A stretch of 64,000 nt of DNA, taken from positions 1,163,005 through 1,227,004 of the forward strand of contig CACVBU010000682.1 of the NCBI GenBank assembly GCA_902728285.1. The letters are read 5' to 3'. Below the pieces are notes generated by a model. That model did no database searches. It was not told where the DNA came from and saw nothing but the letters and a program-made list of their open reading frames with translations. Both the position numbers and the translations under genes were made by a program. Positions 34,451 to 45,205 of this stretch are shown here, piece after piece (within the stretch, counting starts at the first letter, position 1; each line of letters starts with the position of its first letter). Origin of the DNA: Clytia hemisphaerica. Its lineage: Eukaryota; Cnidaria; Hydrozoa; Leptothecata; Clytiidae.

Positions 34451-34919
34451 GTTTTTCATTGTCAAACTATATATTTATTTTTGCAACATACGGCACGTCA
34501 TAATACTTGTGATGTTTGACAGCCTTCTTCAACTTGACATAACCTTGTTTCCATTTAATCCCAAAACATTGTGTAGAATACTTCTTTATGGCGACCCCGA
34601 TTTTAGCATTGTCCAAAATCACGATATATTGAGTATAACAATAAAATTTATCCGTGACACAAGCCGTTTTGGGGGACCGTTATTTTAGTCTTTTACTCTA
34701 ACTGCTCTCCAAGCTCTTTTTGTTTTTGTTTTTTATTTTTTTGTTAGTATTCATCCTCTGTAGTAAGTTTTTTTTTCCATGCATTTATCAATTGATTTAT
34801 TAATTTATTGTTAGCTTAGTTTGGGTTCCTTCCTCCTGGCGGTATGATCTGGTGGTCCTTTTGCGGGAGGTTAGGAACCCTTAGTTTTGTACTATTTGTT
34901 CGTGTTTCATATACTATAG

Positions 34920-34921
<2 letters not shown>

Positions 34922-34951
<30 letters not shown>
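34922..34951. repeat. Poly-A tract of about 30 bases
   Basis: An uninterrupted A run following ATAGATA. It could be a retroposon tail or simple expansion. No retroelement body was recognised 5' of it. Confidence 0.85.
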
Positions 34952-34954
<3 letters not shown>

Positions 34955-34959
34955 TTCAC

Positions 34960-36200
34960 TCTCCTTTCCTCATTAATTGATTTTTCGAAGCATTTTTATT
35001 GCATTTCTTATCGAAAATCACTCATCCAATTCCCAAAAGAGATTTAAAACTTTCCTGTGAGAGTCAGAGGTCGTGTTCAGACATGAAAGTTTAAGTTTAA
35101 GGCGTAAGTAGTACTAAGTTGATATGGGAATTAAGAAATGCAATGACTTAATTGCTATTTCATCTTTTAGATGGATTACATAAGAGAGGAAAAAGGAATC
35201 CCCTTTTGTATGTTTGAGTGAGGCTTCGTTTTTGATAGAGGAGATCACAAACAGTTTTATTGCGGAGTATGGGAATCTCCATACTTCGATCCATGATATT
35301 CTCATTAAAAGCCCATTAACTGCCTAAATTGCTAGAGACGCTCCGAGCATCTCTAAGTCATAAATTTCACGTTCTCCTTTCATAATTTACAAAAGGAGCA
35401 TGCTTTTCACTTGCGAACTCTGATTTCGTCTATTCAGAAAACTGTTTTCTGAAAACAATGAAAACACAATGATCGCTCTCCATCGTTTTATGAGTCGTTT
35501 ATCCAGTGTATAATAAATCTTTGATCTAAGTGTATAGTTTTCTTTCAAATTCATTTCCCTGGTCTCATCGTCATTAAGGATTACTTTTTCACCGAAGATG
35601 TCTCTCTATGGGCCAGTTGTCTGATATCTGGATCAGTAAATACAATTGAGTCTCCATAACTTAAACGCGCACAAATTTATTCGAGTTGTGGAAAATTCAA
35701 GTTATGGAGTAAGTTTTATAAGGCATTGTTAACTGAAGGGTTGTTCAAAAGAAGACATTTCAAAATTCTCAGCCAGGGAAAATCGTGTTGAATTTCCGTC
35801 TGTAACATTTTGTTCCTCAAAGCATATGGGTATTTCGGACAAACCCCGAGAGAGTTAGCAACATTTCTAATCTAAATTAATGGCTGCGAAAATATGCTTC
35901 AGCTCAAATCATTTGATTTTTCGTAATTTAATTTAATTGTAACTAATCATAAAAGGGTTGATTTGCAGCCCCTCCCCTCGCAAAAATAAATAAAATAAAT
36001 AGATTTTTTGGAAGAACCGATTTGACTCAAGATTTATACACCCCAATTCCTCTCTAACTCTAGGGTAGGGAGTAGAGATTTTAAGGAAACTCGTTCCCGA
36101 CCCCCTGTCGCTATTAAAGAGAAAAAATTAAATTGAATTGTTTCTTGTATTTTAAGAATTCATTTATGTATTTCAATTGTTTTTTTCCCGTATTAAAATT
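34960..36200. other. No gene seen
   Basis: AT-rich intergenic sequence between the poly-A tract and gene C. Short inverted words ACTCCATAACTTAA and CAAGTTATGGAGT (35650-35710) suggest a tiny pogo-like MITE. Confidence 0.4.
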
Positions 36201-36214
36201 ACAATTAAAACTCC

Positions 36215-36685
36215 TTAGCATGGAAGATTGTAAATTTTAGCTGGTAACCAAGGTAATGGGGAGTACTTTGTGCAGCAAACGGCGCGCTTTTTTGGAACGC
36301 CATGATGATCCTTATCCATCCAAAAGTTGTTAGCGTTATTTGACATACAATCAGCCTTCCCCATTTTGGTAACCCAAACGGTCAATTTATTCGGCCAATT
36401 TGGGACATTTGCTTTCTTCGCATTGCAAACTTGTAATTGGATACCACCATTGTTTAAATCCGTTTGGCACCGACTTGCGACGCGGTCGTTAGCGGCCGAA
36501 CATGAGAGGCCACCAATGGAGCCACATGTGCGGTATTTCCAAGTTTTGAGCGTTCTGCTATGGATTGTCTGACCCTCTTTCAAGAAGCAGGCTAAATTAC
36601 GACAATTCCAGGGACCAAACTTGAGGAATCCGAAAGCTTCAGTGGCCAACAGCGGAAGAAGTGCAATAAGAATGATTGTCTTCAT
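36215..36685 (-). CDS. Secreted cysteine-rich CCTK-family protein, gene C
   Basis: 156 aa from the ATG at 36685, chosen because the paralogues start at this Met (MKTIILIALLPLL) and because a splice acceptor (TTGTTTTTCAG) lies just before it; an in-frame Met five codons further upstream falls across the intron boundary. Signal peptide, then the same ten cysteines and the LSCSAANDRVAS, TVWVTKMGKADC and CCTK blocks as genes A and B, but more diverged (for example RTLKTWKYRTCGS). Leader intron 36690-37303 contains an R1 repeat; first exon and TATA are at about 37304-37412. Probably secreted; function unknown. Confidence 0.85.
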   Translation of the reverse strand: MKTIILIALLPLLATEAFGFLKFGPWNCRNLACFLKEGQTIHSRTLKTWKYRTCGSIGGLSCSAANDRVASRCQTDLNNGGIQLQVCNAKKANVPNWPNKLTVWVTKMGKADCMSNNANNFWMDKDHHGVPKKRAVCCTKYSPLPWLPAKIYNLPC

Positions 36686-36828
36686 TTTTCTGAAAAACAA
36701 AGGATAGTTAAACGGCTCACAAAGTGATTCAGGTAGTAAAAAAAGAATTTAAAAAAATGATTGCACGTCAATATTTGGTAGCAAGTATATAGCTGCTCAA
36801 AACAATTTAGATTAGGGTAGATTTAGAC

Positions 36829-37129
36829 ACCCCCTTCTCACACACCCAGTGGACATCCTTCCCACAGGAAAAATTGTCCACAATCTCGTCCCCGGTGGAA
36901 AATTATCCTCCAATTTTTGTTCTCACTGAAATAATAAAAAAAAAACAGTCCTGACTGCAAAATATGATGCTTTTCTTCCCATTGCCACTGAATTTTTTAA
37001 TTTAAAAACAAAAAAATTGAAATCCCCGGCCATATAAGATACGGGATATCAATCCCTGTCGATTTTCAGTCTGTTATTTCTATCCCCACTGGCTGAAAAA
37101 ATCCTAACGGGTCTGTGAAAAGGGGGTGT
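36829..37129. repeat. Dispersed repeat family R1, copy 6 (in gene C leader intron)
   Basis: Full-length, ACACCCCCTTCTCACACACC to GGGTCTGTGAAAAGGGGGTG, opposite in orientation to the copy at 10570. Confidence 0.75.
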
Positions 37130-37303
37130 ATCTAGTCTCTTTAGAAAGCCTCCATTTTGTAGGGGAAAGATTCAAGATAATAAATCTTTCAGATCTGAAA
37201 GAGGCTAAATCTACTGGTTTTTATATAAGCATGGTTCAATTAATGATCAGAGGAAGGATTCGGTATGTAAAATAAAAAGAAGTTGAAAAAATTGGAAAGT
37301 TAC

Positions 37304-37380
37304 CTTCAATTTGTTTTATTCAAGTTACTTTTCTTGTCTTGAGTTGTCTTGATCGGTTTAATGATTCAACATGTGATGAT
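37304..37380 (-). other. Noncoding first exon of gene C
   Basis: On - it ends AAATTGAAG before the donor GTAACTTTCC. The start is estimated from the TATA box. Less similar to the A/B leader exons than the promoter itself. Confidence 0.55.
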
Positions 37381-37404
37381 GTTTAAAAAGTCAATTCTGA
37401 CTCC

Positions 37405-37412
37405 TATTTATA
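37405..37412 (-). promoter_or_regulatory. TATA box of gene C
   Basis: TATAAATA on -, within GAGTATAAATAGGAGTCAGA, matching the context of the A and B promoters (AGTATAAATAAGACTCAGA). A TGATTCAT word lies about 45 bp upstream. Confidence 0.6.
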
Positions 37413-37439
37413 CTCAATTTGAGTTGATAGGGGAGGGGT

Positions 37440-38320
37440 TATAAATGAATCATTGATAAGAAACGATAAAAGGTTAGGAAATCCAAAATTGCTATGATTT
37501 AAGAAAAACACGCTTTCAGCAAAAAGAATTACTGATCGTCTGATCAACGACCAACATTAATTACTTCCTACTGTGAAAGATTATCTTTCTATTCGATGAA
37601 TTTATCTTTATCTCGGTTAAGATTTTGTTACACGTGGGTGAAGCGAAACTCACCCCAGATTGAAATCATAGAGACCGATGTGAAATTTGTGCTTCAAAAT
37701 CAGTGAAGTGAAGATGCACTGCTTGAACCTGAAGTAAATTTTTTCTAATTCCCCGATATTGTTAACTGTTTCTCTCAACACCTATCCCGATTGCTCGAAA
37801 ATCGGATTTGAGTAAATTTTGAAAACAATATCATGTTTCAATAGACAGAGTTTACTTAAAACTGACGAACTTCAACTTTTTTTTAACTGGAATCTAAACT
37901 TTTGTATCTACACAGGAGGAGATTCAAATTCAAAAAATTGACGTACACAATATGATCTTTTTCAGTTAGAAATATGAATTTTCCTGGAGAATATCCATGA
38001 TGGGTAATTTTATTTTTTCTTGAAATAAACAAAGCAAGCTTAAGGGGTATGGAGCGAGCACGCTAGTTCAGATGTCAGAGATAAAATATCTAAAGAATCC
38101 AATCAAACGCAATCTAAAATTAAACCACCAAAGTTTGGTTCACAAATATATAGAAATTGGGGAAATCATTGCATGAAATAGGAGATTTTGTTTGGAGATA
38201 TTTGAAACTGGGCCGACGGAATTTACATGAGGTAAATGCCTTTAAGATCAATCAACCATTTTTATTTTTTTGAACGAAGTTGCAAATTTTGCCTTTATCC
38301 AGACTTATGCCGTTTGCTTT
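37440..38320. other. No gene seen
   Basis: AT-rich intergenic sequence upstream of gene C. Confidence 0.4.
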
Positions 38321-38323
38321 GTA

Positions 38324-38475
38324 CAGTTGACGCTCTTCAAATCAGTTTTAAGGGAAATTGGAGTTTCATCAAATAATTCAGCGTATCGAATAAGCGGTGT
38401 TGTTGAGAGTTTCTTGTTGAGTCTGACTTTTGGAATTATCGAATAGTAGAACGTCGAATTACAGAGCGTCAACTG
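38324..38475. mobile_element. Pogo-like MITE with TA target
   Basis: Ends CAGTTGACGCTCT and AGAGCGTCAACTG flanked by TA on both sides (38322-38323 and 38476-38477). CAG...CTG ends after TA are typical of the pogo/Tigger branch of Tc1/mariner. 152 bp, noncoding. Confidence 0.7.
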
Positions 38476-38728
38476 TAATGTCCAAAACATGAAAATAAAA
38501 GAAAATGATTTCGGCGTTAATATATCATAGGATCTCATCCTTAATCACTTCCTCATGAAGTGAAACTTTTCAGAAGTTGATTCACAGCGGGTAATTTTCA
38601 CATGGAAATGAGTCATAGATATAATTGGCCATTATTGTTTTCCAAGAATTGAAAACTGAAGATTGCCAAAAGATTCGAACGTCACGGCGTATCCTAGGAT
38701 CTATTTAATTACTTCCTTCTCATGTTAA

Positions 38729-39287
38729 CCCTATTCATACTAGGCTTTTAGGGGCGGTTCAGAACTAGGGGGGGGGGGGGCTTTTCCTGTACCACCCCTT
38801 AACTTTTGATCTAGTGGGTCTTTTTGGATGAAATTTGGCACACAAGATCCTTGTCACGTAAGGTAACTTTTGACAAAATTTTTTTTTGATGACGTCAGTC
38901 ATCATGCCCAAAGTGAGCAAAAACTGAAATTTTCCATTGTTCTTATAAATAGCTATTGTATTCTAACAAAGGCTTTAGAAAAAAGTTGCCTGAGTTTAAA
39001 ATGCTTATTTTATCCTAAATATTCAATAAATTACGGTTTAAACGATATATTTGACATTAAAAATAAATTTGTATTGGAAAAGTGTCAATTTTTGTGACAC
39101 CTTACTGTCAGAAATGTCATCATGCTCAAGGTGTGAAAATATTTAGGTAACAAATTTTTTTTATTTTGAAGCAAAATAAAAGTTAGGAATTTACAGAAAA
39201 TTTCACGGCAAAAGCTCTATTATTTCAGGAGCTATTACCAATAGTTTGACTTCCGAACAGAAAGAGCCCCCCCTAGTACGAATAGGG
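38729..39287. mobile_element. piggyBac-like non-autonomous element (TTAA target)
   Basis: TTAA on both sides (38725-38728 and 39288-39291). Ends CCCTATTCATACTAGG and CCTAGTACGAATAGGG. CCC termini at TTAA are the piggyBac signature. A G12 run lies near the left end and C-runs near the right. The interior has one 75-codon ORF without recognisable content. Confidence 0.7.
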
Positions 39288-39299
39288 TTAAGCAATACT

Positions 39300-40215
39300 A
39301 AATTATCCATTTGATTTTCGTTTTCCGTTGAAAACTAAAGTTCGTTTGCTTTAAGTATGCACTAATTTTTATTTTGCTTGCCAGTTTTCAACAAATGCCT
39401 TTCAACCACATACCGTCTAATAGATCATTTGGATAACACTAAAATTTCTGTGAAAAATATTTCAGAAAGATTTGGGAAATGAAAAGGAAAAACAAAGATG
39501 AAAAATAATTTTTTATTCTATGGTGCTATAAACTTCATTTTTGATTTGGAGGTACTAAAGCGAATGGATTTTAATGACGTCAAATTTCACGATAAGATAT
39601 CATTTATTTCCGACAGAACCCACTGCCTTTTAAGATTTACTTCCAATTCTTCCAGTCTTAGTCTGTTGACAGTGTGTAGGCGGCAGCTCAAAAATCAATC
39701 CAAAACAAGATATAGATGAGACAAGATGTCTATAAAGATCAAGAGGGTGGTTCTCTTTTCAAAAGCCTAATCATCTACACGTGACCAAACTCTTCTCCAT
39801 AGAGAGTTATCACGCTGTAAGATTCTCTGGAAAACTATTCCTGGACCCATGGCTTCAGTACAAAGATCGATGAATATTCGGACTTGGAAGATTGAATACT
39901 CTTACTTTAAGAGGAGAAAATTTCAAGGAAAGAACCTTTAGAAATAAGCCTTTACAAATATGCCAATTCTCTCACTCAATTTGCTCAAAACTCACGAAGA
40001 TCACAAACGTTTTTAGTTGCTCATAAAACCAGGGATATAAAACGGAATTCTAAATTAATATACGACATACTTTTGTGATATGTTATCCATCTTTCATAAT
40101 GCAACCCTCTTCGTGCTTCGGAGTTAGATAGAGGGTCAGATTGAAGTTGAAATGACTGCCAAGTAGATCTCGACCAGTCCACACATAGCGCATATTTACT
40201 CTAAAGGTCACTGCC
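39300..40215. other. No gene seen
   Basis: AT-rich intergenic sequence. ORF 39498-39719 (+, 73 codons) starts with ATG but is unsupported. Confidence 0.4.
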
Positions 40216-40223
40216 CCTTAATA

Positions 40224-40422
40224 CACCTTTTCGACCGTAATGGCGTGCGGTCCAGGCGTGTGCCACTTTTTTGTTTAATTTACAACCTTAAACTCGATCC
40301 AATCCTTTTTTATACTTTTTTCTATTGTCTTTAGGTGCGGAAAAATAACTGGAACAGTTTTAGCGTGGTAAAACGAATAAAAAATGCCCGGGCAACAATT
40401 GGCGGCTACGGTCGAAAAGGTG
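40224..40422. mobile_element. Tc1/mariner-like MITE (CACCTTTTCGACCG ends)
   Basis: CACCTTTTCGACCGTA at the left is inverted at the right as TACGGTCGAAAAGGTG, with TA on both sides. 199 bp, noncoding. A tiny relative (ACACCTTTT...AAAAGGTGT) is at 49851. Confidence 0.65.
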
Positions 40423-40559
40423 TATAGCATCAGTGCAGGTTGGCTGACAATTTAGATGTTTTCATTTATAATTGGGCTTTTGAGCGCAGGGATTGGTTAA
40501 AGCAAAACGATCTCGCCAAAATCAAACACCAATCATAAACATAAACATTAAAGCTCAGT

Positions 40560-40840
40560 CAAGCAAGTCAATTAGCCGTTTCTGTAACTGAGAAGCTAAT
40601 TCTATGAACCGGGGTAAGACATTTACATCACTTGTGATGTTGAAGCCTTCACTGTCTAAGCTGGTTACCGAAGACCCACGATTGACACATTACCCCGATG
40701 TTTGATAGAGAGCTGAGAGTCGGCTCTGGTTACAAGATGTATAACAGAATCTAGAGGTTGAGACTTCTGGGAATCGAGCCTGGGACGCCCGCTTGCGGAC
40801 ACAATGATTAGACAACTACGTCAATCTGAATTCATACACT
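40560..40840 (-). repeat. Possible tRNA-derived SINE
   Basis: On - a tRNA-like head reads GTAGTTGTCTAATCATTGTG (box A-like) and, about 25 bases on, GGCTCGATTCCC, a good pol III box B. The body continues for some 200 bases into a non-tRNA region. No clear tail or target duplication was found. Confidence 0.4.
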
Positions 40841-40967
40841 CATAGACTTTTGATTTAGTTTTAGGCAAAATGCAGCGTGGTTTTGAATGATTTTGTTAAG
40901 CAGCAAAGTCAGGTTAGATAACTATATTTGCCCAATCCCCTTTAATAAATGATCTGTTTATGAGATT

Positions 40968-41270
40968 GGGCTATTCCAGAAATAGTCTGTACCACCTATG
41001 TTGAGGAGGTGTGACGTCCAGGGTGGTCTGGAAAATAGGAAATCCAGGGTGGTATGGCTTTTTGAACGAAAAATTCCAGGGTGGTCAGTAAAATCGGGTT
41101 GAAAATCCTGAGTGGTGAGTCTAACGGTGTCGAAAATCCAGGGTGGTCCAAAAAATGGGAGGGAAAAATCCAAGGGGGTCCTGAAAAATTGGAAAAAAAC
41201 CCAGGGGGTGACCTTTTATAAAAAAAACCTCCTCGCCATAAGGGGTACATTCTTTTTCTGGAATAGCCCT
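40968..41270. mobile_element. TIR element of reiterated CCAGGGTGGTC motif, copy 1
   Basis: Ends GGGCTATTCCAGAAATAG and its inverse TTTTTCTGGAATAGCCC. Inside, CCAGGGTGGTC or CCAGGGGGTCC recurs about seven times. A second, left-truncated copy is in aquaporin intron 1. ORFs across it on both strands are artefacts. Confidence 0.65.
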
Positions 41271-41274
41271 TTAA

Positions 41275-41930
41275 GTAACGTCAAAACATATTTTGTGTCA
41301 GCTAGGAGGTTATATGCAACACTCACAAAAGATTAGAGACTTGATTGAAGCACGTGTTAAGAGCGGTAATCACTTTAATTAGAAAGAGTGGGCGAAATAA
41401 TACGATGAGTTATAACCAGGACAAGTTCTGGATTTATAAAAAAACCTCGAAATGCAAGTTTCGATGTGCTTCCTAAACCAATATCCTGTGAACATGAACT
41501 TGTTGCAAAAGATTTACAGGTAAAACAGCACCAATTAGTGCTTATGTAAGTCAATTTAAGTATATGCATTCCTCGTGACCAAGAGTCTTCATCAAGACTA
41601 CAGTTAAATTAACAGTTAAATAATTCGTATGAATAATATAGGCAACATTCAAAAGCACATGTCGAAACTAGTATTTGGCGCCTATGAAATTATTTGGTCA
41701 GCAATCATTTTTGCAATTTAATTACTTGAACAGCAAACTAGTATTTGGTCCTTATGAAATTTGGAATTATTATGATGAAATATCTTAAACGATATCTTTT
41801 AAGAATCACAAAGTCGACAATAATTCTATACTTGAACTACGCTGGAAAGCATACTTAGTGCTCATCGTGAGCGTAGATTGGGATGAGTGTTACCAAAAAT
41901 CACAATCACTCTTGTTTCAAAGTCCGGCAC
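41275..41930. other. No gene seen
   Basis: Intergenic. The words AAACTAGTATTTGG(C/T)(G/C)C(C/T)TATGAAAT occur twice (41667, 41734), a short local duplication. Confidence 0.4.
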
Positions 41931-41934
41931 TCGA

Positions 41935-42203
41935 TTTTGAAAACGACCGTACGTTCAGCCAAAAATCAGGTCTCTAAAATCGGACCCTTACAGTGCAGGA
42001 AAAATTTGGCTGAAAATCGACCATTATAGTGCAATTTTTCAAAATATTTTGCCATTTTCAGGGCAAAGTTTTTTTAAATTTCTTAAATTTTACCTCAAAA
42101 TTCGGTATTTTCTCAAATTTTACACCCTTACAGTGCACTTTCCAAAGTCCAAAAAGCCTACCCTTAAGGGCCGCACGTCCGCCCCCCCCCCCCCCCCGGG
42201 TAT
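41935..42203. repeat. Degenerate relative of the CACTGTAAGGGT element
   Basis: Contains CCCTTACAGTGCA three times, CCCTTAAGGGCCGCACGTCC and a C18 run, matching in inverted form the element at 18711. Ends are degraded. Confidence 0.5.
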
Positions 42204-42344
42204 CCCCGGGTATCAAAGCTGGGTACCACAGCAATTCCCCTCACATGGTATGGGTTGACCCGGAAAAAATTATGTTATGATAATAATTAACCACTACGTC
42301 AACCGTGTACCATAAACTATATACACCCTTTTCTACCTACACCT

Positions 42345-42640
42345 CCTTCTCCCAGACTCACTGGGAACCCTTCACACTGGAAAAATTGGCCTAAACATCG
42401 CCCACGGTGGAAAATTATACTTCTATATTTGTCCCCACTGAAAATAATCTGAGAGACCAATCCTCACTGATAAATATTGCTTTTTTCCCATTCCCACTGA
42501 ATTTTCTGCCTTGAAAACAGAAGAATTTAAACCTCAGCCATAAAAAATATGGGAACATAAATCCCCATCGAGTTTCAGTCCGTTATGTTTTACCCCCACC
42601 GGCTAAAGAAAATCTACTACGTCTGCGAAAAGGGGCTGTC
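42345..42640. repeat. Dispersed repeat family R1, copy 7
   Basis: CTCCTTCTCCCAGACTCACT to GTCTGCGAAAAGGGGCTG, same orientation as the copy at 36829. Confidence 0.7.
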
Positions 42641-42726
42641 TACCTATAACTAACGAAAAAGAAGGTTTTCTGTCACCTCTGACTGCAGTTGCAGACTTAG
42701 TTGTTAAAGATAAAACTGTCAGTAGA

Positions 42727-43020
42727 TACCGTGAATAGCACAGGTCAAAATCATATATTGACGCTGTGCCGACGAATCGAGTTTCTATTCAGTGCGCAAT
42801 CAACGGAGAGAAAAGTAACCATGACGAGCATCCAAGATCTTGGATGAGGCTCAAAGTTGATATTTTTATTCCCGTCGTTGAAAACACAACTTACAAAAAG
42901 TCATCAATGCTTTGTAAAAAGAGTCAGTGATAGAGAATCATAACATAAAGTCTGTCTATTATTTCGATTCAATTAAAGTGACATTTCCATAATTAAAAGT
43001 TTCGTAATTACTGGTTATAC
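42727..43020. repeat. Direct repeat upstream of gene D (left copy)
   Basis: 294 bp, nearly the same as 45206-45497, in the same orientation. It contains GCTGTGCCGACGAATCGAG, CATCCAAGATCTTGGATGA (an inverted word) and GAGTCAGTGATAGA, the last also present in the promoter region of gene A. It ends about 530 bp before the gene D TATA box. Confidence 0.8.
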
Positions 43021-43553
43021 CTTTGATACTCAGGGTAGTCAGTAGAGTGTACGGAGAAGAAAATCTCAACAAAGAATAAAGAAAGCTCAAACTACCTCAA
43101 AAAGTCACTAATATTAGGTACCACATGTCGAAACTGGTAATTGGTCTTAATTTTATTATTTGACCTAGAGTATGTTTGTTGCTATTGGATGCTGTATTAT
43201 TACCAGGACTCTATGATTGCTGTGAAAATACCGTTAATATTTTGCAAAAAAAGTGAAAGAGATTAGATGCTTAAAATATTAAAAACTTGTAAAATTGAGA
43301 CTAAATTTTGAGAGTAGAGTATAGCGAATATGGCGCTGTAGACAGGGGAGTCCAGTTTACCAAATTTTGCGTCAAGTGAAAACTGTAAATGGTCTTAGGT
43401 CTATTTGAGTTTATTCTACAGCCTTTGGCAAACATTGAAAAAAGAACAAATTAATTAATCGTCTGCTGACGCGCTGACGTCAAGAAGCACATGTTGAAAT
43501 TGGTTACAATTAGCTGGTTTTCGTGAATCTTTTGTTAACAACATTGCGTTTGC

Positions 43554-43560
43554 TATAAAA
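43554..43560 (+). promoter_or_regulatory. TATA box of gene D
   Basis: TATAAAA in GCTATAAAAAGTTC, about 65 bp before the splice donor of the leader exon. Confidence 0.55.
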
Positions 43561-43584
43561 AGTTCATTCTGAAGCTTTAATGAT

Positions 43585-43625
43585 CAGTTCGCATCGTGGA
43601 AAAGAAAAATACAACTGACTCAAAG
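43585..43625 (+). other. Noncoding first exon of gene D
   Basis: Ends CTGACTCAAAG before the donor GTAAGTG (intron from 43626). The intron runs to 44744 and holds the TTAA element. The 5' limit is estimated from the TATA box. Confidence 0.5.
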
Positions 43626-43801
43626 GTAAGTGAAAAAGTAAGATTTTGTTTTTGTTATTTATTAGTATGGGTGAAGATTGACTATGACTATGGATGGGGG
43701 CAAAATATAATGAAACAACAACCTTGCTTCAGTGAGCCGGCCAAGAAATCGACGAAAAGAGTAAAACTTGCAGAGATGAGAACTGATGATTTAGTTCTTA
43801 A

Positions 43802-44499
43802 GGGCTCTGACCATAGTGAATTTTTAATATTTGCCACTTACAAAATATAAAGTTCTACTTGATGTAGCATGTTATACATATTCTGTTAGGCCAATTATCC
43901 GTGAGTCTGAAAATTTAAGAATCACAATGAAAAAATCTGATGAAGAAGAAAATGAAGACTTTTGCGAAGAAGAGTATTTCAACTTTGAAGAGCTTAGTTT
44001 CGGCGAAGAAAAAACATTTTGAAAATTTTTTTGCGGTAGACGGTGTATCTTTTATCGAACTAAAATTATTTTTTCGGAAAATTTTTCTAAAAGCTTATTT
44101 GCTTCAAAATCTTGAAAATAGTGCTTTTTGACCAGTTTTCCATCCCAATTTTTCATAGAAAAACAGCCATAACTTTTGATGCATTAATTTTGAAAAATTC
44201 TTTCGAAAAATTTAAAACAGTTCAATTCTTAACGGGCAGTTTGAAAAAAATTCGAAACAAAAAGGTTAATTACCCATTAAAACTTAGCACTTTTTATAAA
44301 AGAAGGTGATGCAACATATTATTAACGTCTTTTTAAAGTTCATAACGTCATTTTTGCAATTAAATTCTTAATTACTCTTAAGGGATTTGATTAAAAAGCA
44401 ATTTATAAAGGCAATTCTTTGTTGAAAGTGTTAAAGAACCTAAAACATAACTTTTATGTTCAAATACTAAAATCAATTTTCCGACTATGGCCAGAGCCC
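43802..44499. mobile_element. TTAA-targeting element, copy 2 (in gene D leader intron)
   Basis: TIR GGGCTCTGACCATAG with TTAA on both sides (43798-43801 and 44500-44503). 698 bp, highly similar to copy 1, including the acidic reading frame (to 44022). One substitution (GGCCAGAGCCC) lies in the right TIR. Confidence 0.85.
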
Positions 44500-44758
44500 T
44501 TAATTGGAAAATTTTGACCCGGTTTACTCGGCTTAAAATTAGGCTATTCTTGACATTTTTTTCACCCGGTCATCCACTGATATAGATCTGACTAGGTCAC
44601 TGATACATTGGTCGAAATAAGGATTTTGCTAACCAATTCACTGGTAATTTTTTTTTGGAAACCTTAAAATATTTCTCAAACATTACCGTAACATTCAGGA
44701 GAAAAATGTCAATATGAACTGACGGCTAATTTCATATTTTTCAGTTTTGACAGATAAC

Positions 44759-45118
44759 ATGAAGCTCTTATTCGTCATTTTGATTCTTCCCTTGGTAATC
44801 GAAGCCATCCCAGTCTACAATACAATCAAATGTTACTGGAATATCAATAATCATCAAATACAACGAGCATCATTCACGCTAGGAGGATCATGCTCCTACG
44901 TTGCCAATCAAATCGAAACATGCTGCAAGACATTCTTAAATGGACCTGACAGAGTTGATATTTGTCAGAAATATGCTTTTATGGTACCAACGTTTCCAAG
45001 CAAAGGTCACTTCACAGTGGTGGCACAGGGAAAAGTTAATTGTCTGCCAACAATATGGTCACAGCAAGGAAAGTCAATCTGCTGTACAAAATACGGGACA
45101 TTTGCTACTGCATGTTAA
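44759..45118 (+). CDS. Secreted cysteine-rich CCTK-family protein, gene D (divergent, short)
   Basis: 119 aa from the ATG at 44759, which follows a splice acceptor (TTCATATTTTTCAG) by 14 bases. Signal peptide MKLLFVILILPLVIEA; nine cysteines (25, 45, 55, 56, 69, 95, 108, 109, 119). It aligns with genes A-C through GGSCS (A: GLSCS), the DIC or HIC cysteine followed by a P-x-x-P-x-K stretch, GK-x-x-C, the ICCTK block and a C-terminal Cys, but lacks the CRNLACFLKEG segment and the FWMDKDHNGV segment. So it is a distant member with the same gene layout (TATA, leader exon, leader intron, single coding exon). Flanked by ~293-bp direct repeats. Function unknown. Confidence 0.8.
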   Translation: MKLLFVILILPLVIEAIPVYNTIKCYWNINNHQIQRASFTLGGSCSYVANQIETCCKTFLNGPDRVDICQKYAFMVPTFPSKGHFTVVAQGKVNCLPTIWSQQGKSICCTKYGTFATAC

Positions 45119-45205
45119 AATAAGATCTTACTTAATATAACATCAATTTCTTATTGTTCATAAGAGGGTACTACAGTTCTTTAGAGACGTAAAAACATAA
45201 TTTGT

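Noticed and set aside
34844..35047. 67-codon ORF with a poly-Lys stretch
   Set aside because: It is translated from the poly-A tract; no other coding signal.
42029..42280. Two proline-rich ORFs
   Set aside because: They derive from a C18 run in a degenerate repeat.
44747..44758. Upstream extension of gene D before its ATG
   Set aside because: It would begin at a TTG; the paralogues begin with MK at the ATG following the splice acceptor.
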